Source: Desulforamulus profundi (GTDB taxonomy: Bacteria > Bacillota_B > Desulfotomaculia > Desulfotomaculales > Desulfotomaculaceae). From it: a DNA stretch of 13,385 nt. This document shows positions 7,592-13,385 of this stretch, one piece after another. The DNA lies in NCBI RefSeq assembly GCF_002607855.1, contig NZ_AWQQ01000034.1:1-13385 (forward strand), written 5' to 3'. The notes under the pieces are model-generated. The model had not been told where the DNA came from, did not search any database, and worked only from the letters and a program-made list of their open reading frames with translations. A program made the translations under genes and the position numbers. How positions within the stretch are numbered: the stretch's first letter is position 1; each line of letters opens with the position of its first letter.

Positions 7592-8395
7592 TTAGTTCAA
7601 CTCAGACCGCTTAAATAACTGAATAAAGTTTAAGATAAACTGCAGCTCTTTTTCATTTAAATTACAAACCAGACCGAGAACTGCCTGGACATTGGGGTGA
7701 ATTAAAAGCTCTCTGAGTTCCGGGTTCATTAAACTAACCATCTGGTCAACGGCGCCCGGTTCCATAATGAAGTAGCATGGCGAAACGCCCATCACTTCGG
7801 ACAATTTTTCTAATGTTTTCAGGGACGGCTGTACCTTGCCCTGTTCGATTTGCCCGATGAGACCCGCTGTGACCCCCGCCAGGTTTGCCAATTGCGCCTG
7901 GGTCAGGCCATATTCTTCTCTTAAATGCTTCAATTTATACCCGAGGGAGCCTTCGTGGCCCATCAGGGCAGTGGCCGGCACTCCCAGCCCTTCGGCGATT
8001 CGTTTGAGAGTATTCAGTGCAGGATAAACAGTGCCTCTTTCAATTTCGCTGAGGTAGGAAAGGGATATCCCTATCTTGTCCGCCAATTCTTGTAAGGACA
8101 GGCCGCTCTCGTTGCGAATAATTCTGATTTTTTCGCCGAGACCAAGGCCGGAGTCAGTGATTTCCCCTTCAACCAGTTGTGTCTTTGATACGTTTAAGGC
8201 TGCGGCTAATTTGTCAATGGTCTTTAAGGAAGGTCTTTTGGAACCCCTCTCAATCTCGCTTAAATAAGATAAGGACAGTTTTGCCCGGCGTGCCAGGTCC
8301 TGCAATGTATAGCCTCTTTCCTCGCGTAAGGCTCGGATTTGATCCCCCGCACTATCATGACAATATCCCCCATAGCAAACAAGATATACTAACAT
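7592..8395 (-). CDS. Regulator with three tandem XRE helix-turn-helix domains
   Basis: This is a 267-residue DNA-binding protein with three Cro/CI-type HTH domains at about 17-75, 86-145 and 151-210, then a short helical tail (215-267). Repeats 1 and 2 share an identical 11-residue recognition segment, SLSYLSEIERG (41-51 and 111-121); repeat 3 has diverged (GLIGQIEQG). No ligand or peptidase domain is visible. The start is doubtful. The ATG at 8395 lies inside the -10 box of a near-perfect promoter and has no ribosome-binding site, and residues 1-16 do not look like a normal XRE N-terminus. A better ATG at 8358, 8 bases after GGGGG, is one base out of frame; one added G in the run at 8344-8348 would give MIVRGDQIRALREERG. 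The gene lies between the PBP gene and trxA; the target is unknown. Confidence 0.88.
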   Translation of the reverse strand: MLVYLVCYGGYCHDSAGDQIRALREERGYTLQDLARRAKLSLSYLSEIERGSKRPSLKTIDKLAAALNVSKTQLVEGEITDSGLGLGEKIRIIRNESGLSLQELADKIGISLSYLSEIERGTVYPALNTLKRIAEGLGVPATALMGHEGSLGYKLKHLREEYGLTQAQLANLAGVTAGLIGQIEQGKVQPSLKTLEKLSEVMGVSPCYFIMEPGAVDQMVSLMNPELRELLIHPNVQAVLGLVCNLNEKELQFILNFIQLFKRSELN

Positions 8396-8422
8396 TCTAC
8401 GATAATTTTAATACACCGTCAA
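8394..8422 (-). promoter_or_regulatory. Promoter of the triple-HTH regulator
   Basis: TTGACG (8417-8422), a 17-base spacer and TAGAAT (8394-8399) form a close match to the housekeeping promoter consensus on the minus strand. The -35 box overlaps the last codons of the PBP gene. A transcript from here would begin downstream of the ATG at 8395. Confidence 0.65.
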
Positions 8423-10119
8423 TGTAACGGCAAAAGAATACCTTCCATAATTTCCCGAAATACAGGAGCCGCCGTAGCGCCGCCGCTGATCCCTTCCTCC
8501 ACCAGCACCGTAACAATGTAGCGGGGCCTCTCGGAGGGTGCGAACCCGCAGAACCAGGCATTTACTTTTTCCGATCCGCCGGCCAGTTCCGCCGAACCGG
8601 TCTTGCCTGCACTGCCGTAATCCGGAACGGCTGCTTCCTTTCCGACTCCCCGGGATGTCACCAGGTTTAGCAATCTTTTTAATTCCCGGGCGGTTTCGCA
8701 GGAAATTACCTTTTGACTGCTGCCCATGGGAAAGTGGCTTTTAAACCGGCCCTTTTCGTCCCTCAGTCCCTTGACCAGCCTCGGTTGGATGTACACACCG
8801 TCATTGACGACGGCATTCATCATGGCGGTAAGCTGAACCGGGGTGGTCAGGACAGGCCCCTGCCCGATACTGCTGTTGACCAGGTTATAGGGCTGACCGA
8901 TTAAACCCATGTCCTGTCTTTTGTCTCCGGGGACAGGATAGCCGATAATGGTTTGAGACTCCAGCCCAAAGGCACTGGCATAGACAATCAGTTTTTCCGC
9001 GCCAAGCTTTAGAGCCAGTTCCGCAAATACAGGATTACAGGACTGGGCAAAGGCCTCTTCAAAAGTAATGGGGCCGTGGCCGGACTTATGCCAGCAGCTG
9101 ATTAGATGGTCCTTCTCCCCCAGACAAACAAAGGTATCCGAGGGTTTTACCAGGCCCTCCTCCAGTGCCGCTGCCGCCACTACAACCTTAAAAATGGATC
9201 CCGGCTGGTACAAGGCGGTGCAGTGGTCCAAAAAGGTATCTTTATCACCGGGCAAAGATAAGGCGATATTGGCGGGATTAAAGTTTGGCCTGCTGGCCAT
9301 GGCCAGCAGATCCCCGTTCCTGGCATCCATCACCACCACGGCGCCCCGCTGGACCCGTTCGTCCATCACTTTCTCTACCCTTTGCTGTATGTCGGCATCG
9401 ATGGTTGTAACCACATCCAGCCGGCCGGTTTCACGGTCATTTTCAATCTGAATGCCCAGTCCGGCAATCAAGTTACGGTAAACGTCTACATAGGCTCTGG
9501 CGGAATTGTTCGGTTCCCCGGCTTTCAACTGCCCTTCGTAAAAATATTCAAGGCCGCTTTTGCCCACTAAATCGGTGAGCTGGTATCTCTTGCCGCCCAG
9601 GTTGTTAAACCGTTCCAACTTCGCCTGGTCTGAAATGGGGCCCAAATGGCCTACCACATGGGCCGCCAGAGGAGCAGGTCCGTAGCGGAAGTAAATCTCC
9701 TCCACCATCAGCCCGGGAATACCCGTTTCCTTTATCTGCCTGGCCTGCCGGTAATCCAGCGTAAAGGGCAAAAAACCAGCCCGTCCCTCAAAATACCGGG
9801 CCAACTCTTCCGGTTTCCGGCCAAGGATCAAACTCAACTTCTCAACAGCTTTTTCTTTATCCAAAATGATCTCGGGGAAAATCACCACTCTGGGTTCCCT
9901 GTTTCCCATGGTCAGGGGTCTTTCTCCCGACCGGTCGAAAATGCCGCCCCTTGGGACATCCTCCAGAGCAACCTTCAGGCTGCGCTGTTCCAAAGCCTTT
10001 TGTTTATACTCGTTGCCGTGAACCAGTTGGATAAATCCCAGGTGTACGATCAAAGGGATAAAAAGAAATAGGATCAGATAAAAGGTTTTAACCAATCTTT
10101 TTTGCTGAAAAATTGTCAC
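8419..10119 (-). CDS. Class B penicillin-binding protein (FtsI/SpoVD-like transpeptidase)
   Basis: This is a membrane-anchored peptidoglycan D,D-transpeptidase of 566 residues. A short cytoplasmic stretch precedes one membrane segment at about 10-32. The PBP dimerisation/pedestal domain follows (RGGIFDRSGERPL near 57). The transpeptidase domain has the active-site SIFK (S308, K311), SCN (360-362) and KTG (506-508). No PASTA domain is present, which argues against SpoVD or PBP2X. I start at GTG (10119), preceded by AAAGGA at 10 bases. An in-frame ATG at 10155 would add 12 residues but has no ribosome-binding site. It follows the U32 gene and mltG, so the cluster combines septal wall synthesis and glycan termination. 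It could serve division, elongation or sporulation. Confidence 0.92.
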   Translation of the reverse strand: MTIFQQKRLVKTFYLILFLFIPLIVHLGFIQLVHGNEYKQKALEQRSLKVALEDVPRGGIFDRSGERPLTMGNREPRVVIFPEIILDKEKAVEKLSLILGRKPEELARYFEGRAGFLPFTLDYRQARQIKETGIPGLMVEEIYFRYGPAPLAAHVVGHLGPISDQAKLERFNNLGGKRYQLTDLVGKSGLEYFYEGQLKAGEPNNSARAYVDVYRNLIAGLGIQIENDRETGRLDVVTTIDADIQQRVEKVMDERVQRGAVVVMDARNGDLLAMASRPNFNPANIALSLPGDKDTFLDHCTALYQPGSIFKVVVAAAALEEGLVKPSDTFVCLGEKDHLISCWHKSGHGPITFEEAFAQSCNPVFAELALKLGAEKLIVYASAFGLESQTIIGYPVPGDKRQDMGLIGQPYNLVNSSIGQGPVLTTPVQLTAMMNAVVNDGVYIQPRLVKGLRDEKGRFKSHFPMGSSQKVISCETARELKRLLNLVTSRGVGKEAAVPDYGSAGKTGSAELAGGSEKVNAWFCGFAPSERPRYIVTVLVEEGISGGATAAPVFREIMEGILLPLH

Positions 10120-10191
10120 GGGTAAACATTCCTTTAGCAGGCGAATAGGATTCATCTCATATTCTAGCCAGAAAATGGAATGTTTATGCCT

Positions 10192-11414
10192 CTACCCCAT
10201 TCGTCTGAGCATGGACATGGGGGATAGGGGCTTATCCACCGGCAGTTGAACAATTTGCTGGGGATGCGGGGCAACCTCCATTTGTTCCCCGGTTTCCCCG
10301 TCATAGAGGGCCGTTACCTCAAGGGTTTGGTTCCCCCCCCGGGGCGCCAGTACCTCCAGGCTTTCCCCCACCCTGAAGTTATTGCGCTGTTCCACAATGA
10401 TTCTCCCTGTTTTTTCATCATACCCCAGCACCAAACCCACAAAGGCGGCCAGGCGGGTATAACTTTGTTGTCCCGGCTCCACCGTGGCGGTTTTCCCCTG
10501 GTCCCCCAGCAAAAAGCCGGTTGTATACTCCCGGTGGCTTACTTTTTTTATTTCGTCCAGCCACTGCGGGCTCACCCGGTAAGCGGCCGGATTTTTTAAG
10601 TAGCTGTCGATGGCCTGCCGGTAGGTCTTTACCACCGTGGCCAGGTAATGAATGCTTTTCATGCGTCCTTCAATCTTAAAACTGGTCACCCCTGCCTCTG
10701 CCAGCTGGGGCAGGTACTCCAGCAGGCAAAGGTCTTTGCTGCTCATAAAATAGGTTCCCCTGGCATCTTCCTCCACCGGGAAATACTGCCCCGGTCTTTT
10801 TTCTTCCACCAAATGATACCGCCAGCGGCAGGACTGGGCGCAATCGCCCCGGTTGGCATCCCTGCCGGTCATAAAGTTGCTGAGTAAACAGCGGCCGGAA
10901 TAGGACATACACATGGCCCCGTGAACGAAGGCCTCCAGTTCGATATCCACCCGGGAGCCGATTTCTTTAATTTCTTCCAGGGATAATTCCTGGCCAGCAC
11001 AACCCTTTGCAGACCTTGCCTTTTCCAGAAGGCGGCGCTGGCCCAGTTGGTGGTGTTGGCCTGGGTACTCAAGTGAACGGGTAAGCCCGGCTGTGATTTT
11101 AAAATGATATCGATGACTCCCGGGTCACTGGCAATGACGCCGTCCGCCCCGGCCCGGGCAAGGTTTTGCAGGTATGCGGGCAGCGTTTCCAGATCCGGGT
11201 TGTGGGCATAAATGTTGACGGCCACATAGACCTTGACGTTGTGCCGGTGGGCAAACTCGATGCCCTCTGCGATCTCTTTGTCATCAAAGTTAGCGGCCCC
11301 GGCTCGCAGACTAAACTGCCGTCCTCCCAGGTAGACGGCATCTGCCCCGTAGAGGACGGCAATCTTCAGCTTTTCTAAATCCCCTGCGGGAGCCAAAAGT
11401 TCCAAATTTTTCAA
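10192..11414 (-). pseudogene. U32-family protein (TrhP/YrrO-like), 1-base frameshift
   Basis: U32 proteins are annotated as peptidases, but the YrrO/TrhP branch takes part in prephenate-dependent hydroxylation of U34 in tRNA using an iron-sulfur cluster. The first frame (11414 leftwards) has the N-terminal ELLAPAGDLEKLKIA and barrel residues up to VVLAR (142). The second has the U32 signature IELEAFVHGAMCMSYSGRC, with four conserved Cys in this region, and the C-terminal domain. The frames join exactly if one G is added to the GG at window 10989-10990: VVLAR-ELSLEEIKEIGSR-VDIELEAF. The joined length is 407 residues, normal for the family. The TTG start has GAGGTGA 7 bases upstream. Synteny with mltG matches B. 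subtilis yrrL–yrrO. If the deletion is real, the protein is lost. Confidence 0.88.
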
Positions 11415-11429
11415 TCCAAGGTCACCTCA

Positions 11430-11491
11430 GTTGAGATGTGATAAGTGAGAGGTTGGAGGTGAGAACTGCTCACAACTCGGTATCTCGGTAT
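11430..11491. repeat. Heptamer and octamer tandem repeats between mltG and the U32 gene
   Basis: Plus-strand units GTGATAA, GTGAGAG, GTTGGAG and GTGAGAA (11438-11465) form four consecutive 7-base repeats, with a related GTTGAGA just before. They are followed by a perfect octamer duplication CTCGGTAT CTCGGTAT (11476-11491). GTGAG...CTCAC can also pair. The whole 88-base intergenic spacer is mostly this low-complexity array. Confidence 0.65.
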
Positions 11492-11502
11492 ATTTGATTA
11501 TA

Positions 11503-12531
11503 CTATTTCAGGTATTTGTTTTTATTTGCATTGTGCTCTGCAAGTGTCTCAGAAAAAGCATGAGAGCCGTCGGGCTTGGCCACATAATAGAGATACTTGG
11601 TTTGGGCGGGGTTGACCGCGGCCAGCAGAGACTCCCTGCCCGGGGACGCAATGGGTCCCGGCGGCAACCCGTTAAATTTATAGGTATTATAGGGAGAATC
11701 AACTTCCAGGTCCTTGTAATATATTTTCTCCCGGTGCCCCCCCAGGGCATACTCCACGGTGGCATCAATCTGCAGCATCATGCCTGCTTTCAGACGGTTG
11801 TGGATGACGCTGGAGATCAGGGTGCGGTCCTTGTCCACCCGGGCCTCCCGCTCAATCATAGAGGCGATGGTAACGGCCTGGTGCAGTGTTAAATTCATGG
11901 CCTTTGCCTTTTCCTCCAGTTGAATTTCCTTGATCTGACGGTCCATGCCGGCCAGCATCACATTAAGAATATCCTTTTCGGCGCTGTCCAAACCAATGTT
12001 ATAAGTTTCCGGGAACAGGTATCCCTCCAACCGCCTGTCACCCCGGGGCAGGTCTTTTAAAAAAGCGTAATTGAACTGGCCGTTCACCAGTAAATCTTTA
12101 AACAGCGGCTCACGAATGAATCCTTTTGCAGCCAGACTTTCTGTGATCTGTTTTAAGGTGTACCCTTCCGGAATGGTGAAATTTTTGGAAGCTGTTTTAC
12201 CCCGGACCAGAATATTCAGGATCTCTTCCGTGGACATGGATGCATTTAAAAGATAGTAGCCTGCTTGAATCCTGTTATCCAAATTATGAAAACGGGCATA
12301 CAGGCGAAAGGCCCTGTCATCCCGAATCATGCCCTGCTGTTCCAGCATGGCGGCAATTTGATCGGTGGAGCTCCTGGGCGGTATCCGGACTAACACATTC
12401 GAGGATTTGCCCGATGGATCTACCGGGTCCAACAGGGTAAATGTATACAGGGACAACAGGCCAAGGGATACGAAAATGGCTAAAAGAATAAATCCTTTGT
12501 TCATTCTCCATTTCTTTGCCAAAAACAACAC
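11503..12531 (-). CDS. mltG: Endolytic transglycosylase MltG
   Basis: MltG is a membrane-bound lytic transglycosylase that cuts nascent glycan strands and sets their length. This one has 342 residues: a membrane segment at about 13-34, a LysM-like region (LVRIPPRSSTDQIAAML and FTIPEGYTLKQITESLA), then the YceG domain with LEGYLFPETYNI (169-180). The catalytic Glu is in ASMIEREA (E227). The C-terminal motif is PYNTYKFNGLPPGPIASPG. The open frame starts at GTG (12531) only two bases after AAAAGG; the next codon, TTG, or the ATG in front of NKGFILL could be the true start. It is the first gene of the mltG–U32–PBP group. Confidence 0.94.
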   Translation of the reverse strand: MLFLAKKWRMNKGFILLAIFVSLGLLSLYTFTLLDPVDPSGKSSNVLVRIPPRSSTDQIAAMLEQQGMIRDDRAFRLYARFHNLDNRIQAGYYLLNASMSTEEILNILVRGKTASKNFTIPEGYTLKQITESLAAKGFIREPLFKDLLVNGQFNYAFLKDLPRGDRRLEGYLFPETYNIGLDSAEKDILNVMLAGMDRQIKEIQLEEKAKAMNLTLHQAVTIASMIEREARVDKDRTLISSVIHNRLKAGMMLQIDATVEYALGGHREKIYYKDLEVDSPYNTYKFNGLPPGPIASPGRESLLAAVNPAQTKYLYYVAKPDGSHAFSETLAEHNANKNKYLK

Positions 12532-12548
12532 AACCTTTTAGGATTTAA

Positions 12549-12571
12549 CCAATTATAACATTTATAATTGG
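12549..12571. promoter_or_regulatory. Palindrome over the mltG -10 box (candidate operator)
   Basis: CCAATTATA and TATAATTGG are perfect 9-base arms around a 5-base centre (ACATT). The left arm contains the -10 hexamer of the mltG promoter. A protein bound here would block transcription. Its different sequence from the trxA palindrome suggests a different regulator. Confidence 0.55.
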
Positions 12572-12581
12572 AAACGTACAA
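12552..12581 (-). promoter_or_regulatory. mltG promoter
   Basis: On the minus strand TTGTAC (12576-12581), an 18-base spacer and a perfect TATAAT (12552-12557). It lies just after the terminator of the upstream GTPase gene, so mltG starts a new transcript. Confidence 0.65.
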
Positions 12582-12596
12582 GGAAGTGCCTCCTGG

Positions 12597-12632
12597 TTAA
12601 AAAACAAACAGCATCTCCTGGAAAGAGATGCT
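12597..12632 (-). terminator. Terminator of the P-loop GTPase gene
   Basis: An 8-bp perfect stem (AGCATCTC / GAGATGCT, 12610-12632) with a 7-base loop begins just past the gene's stop and is followed on the minus strand by GTTTGTTTTTT. This is a standard intrinsic terminator. Confidence 0.85.
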
Positions 12633-12640
12633 TAAAAGGT

Positions 12641-13381
12641 CTAATTCACCCTTTTTGAATTTTCATCCGGTAGGATGGGATCAAATAAAATCATCGGTTC
12701 GGACAAACCCTTAATGACTTCGTCTAACACTAAATTAATATGAACCCCTTTGGTGGCCACTACGGGAATAATGGGCTTGGTACGGTAAATGCGCTGCAAC
12801 AGCTTTAATGTGTTGGAAGTAACATCCCGGGGGGTTTCATCTACTTTGGTGACCACCAGTACATCTGCATCATCCAGCAGGGAGTTCCCTGCCCCCATAA
12901 TGATTTCACTCTTGAGCCCCGCCGGAATAACGGTTACCAGGACATCGGCCAACTTGCGGCACTCCTCCGCCTTATAACCGTCGTTAATGCCAACGGCCTC
13001 AACTAGCACGACGTCCGGCAGAGCAACTGTTTTGGGAATGTCCTTTTGAGAAAGATTCCCCAGTTCCAGAACCGAGCGCACTTTATTTAACTCTTCCAAC
13101 GCCTTTCTAGCATTTTCAATCAGCTTATTTTTTTCTTTGATTTGATTCACGGCATTGCGGATCACCCGGTCAATGTCAGACGCAAGATCTTTTCCCGGTT
13201 CGGGCACCGCAATGGTAAGATAGTTTGGGTCTATTCCCTTGTGCAGGTAAGGCTTTTCATCCTGTACACCCGAGCCAACGGCCAGGGGCTGGAAATTCCG
13301 GTTCTTTAAACCTTTGTAGAGTTCTCCCAAGATGGTTGATTTACCGCCATCATTCCGCCCGCAAACAACTATTTTTTTCAC
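12641..13381 (-). CDS. SIMIBI-like P-loop GTP-binding protein, possibly cut at the N-terminus
   Basis: A soluble nucleotide-binding protein of 246 residues. The N-terminus has a Walker A motif, GRNDGGKST (8-16). VLVEAVGINDG (125-135) resembles the Walker B/switch region of G3E-type GTPases (HypB, UreG, CobW). TKVDE (178-182) looks like the guanine-specifying NKxD. Residues about 70-110 form a charged helical insertion that those families lack. No metal-binding His cluster is seen, so a nickel or cobalt chaperone role is not supported. The frame begins at GTG four bases from the right edge and could continue beyond it. The gene ends in its own terminator and is separate from mltG. I do not recognise the exact family. 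Confidence 0.7.
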   Translation of the reverse strand: MKKIVVCGRNDGGKSTILGELYKGLKNRNFQPLAVGSGVQDEKPYLHKGIDPNYLTIAVPEPGKDLASDIDRVIRNAVNQIKEKNKLIENARKALEELNKVRSVLELGNLSQKDIPKTVALPDVVLVEAVGINDGYKAEECRKLADVLVTVIPAGLKSEIIMGAGNSLLDDADVLVVTKVDETPRDVTSNTLKLLQRIYRTKPIIPVVATKGVHINLVLDEVIKGLSEPMILFDPILPDENSKRVN

Positions 13382-13385
13382 TGGG

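Noticed and set aside
9646..10071. Plus-strand 141-codon frame opposite the PBP gene
   Set aside because: Antisense shadow of a conserved coding sequence.
10120..10191. Separate promoter for the PBP gene
   Set aside because: A TAGAAT occurs before the ATG at 10155 but no acceptable -35 box lies at the right distance.

Overview
The window looks like chromosomal DNA from a spore-forming or anaerobic Gram-positive bacterium of the Desulfotomaculum/Peptococcaceae type. This is inferred from a DUF3243 (YmfJ-like) protein, an mltG–U32 neighbourhood resembling Bacillus subtilis yrrL–yrrO, strong AGGAGG ribosome-binding sites, GTG/TTG starts, and a Firmicutes-style SWIM/SNF2 pair like ywqB/ywqA. No species can be named from the sequence alone. 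All convincing genes are on the minus strand, so transcription runs from the right edge to the left edge.

Right part (about 13.4 to 8.4 kb): a SIMIBI-like P-loop GTPase of unknown role, possibly cut at its N-terminus, ends in a clear intrinsic terminator. A promoter with a palindrome over its -10 box then starts a cell-envelope and tRNA group: mltG (septal glycan-terminating transglycosylase), a U32-family protein (tRNA U34 hydroxylation type, broken by a 1-base deletion) and a class B penicillin-binding protein.

Middle (8.4 to 5.75 kb): a regulator with three tandem XRE helix-turn-helix domains has a near-consensus promoter inside the end of the PBP gene. After it come trxA (own promoter, palindrome, terminator), lgt (prolipoprotein diacylglyceryl transferase) and a DUF3243 protein that ends in a 16-bp perfect hairpin.

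Left part (5.75 kb to 1): about 660 bases hold no intact gene but contain a decayed transposase C-terminal fragment. The adjacent three-gene operon encodes a SWIM zinc-finger protein, an SNF2 helicase (4-base overlap; interrupted by a 1-base deletion) and a 67-residue very basic protein. Beyond it, at the left edge, lies the 5' end of a group II intron with a visible 6-base EBS1/IBS1 match.

Two points stand out. First, the SWIM/SNF2/small-basic-protein unit is bracketed by a shared 30-base sequence and mobile-element debris. Second, one-base losses in G or C runs affect the SNF2 gene, the U32 gene and probably the XRE start, which suggests either systematic sequence error or real decay. Two intergenic spacers also carry unrelated heptamer tandem repeats.
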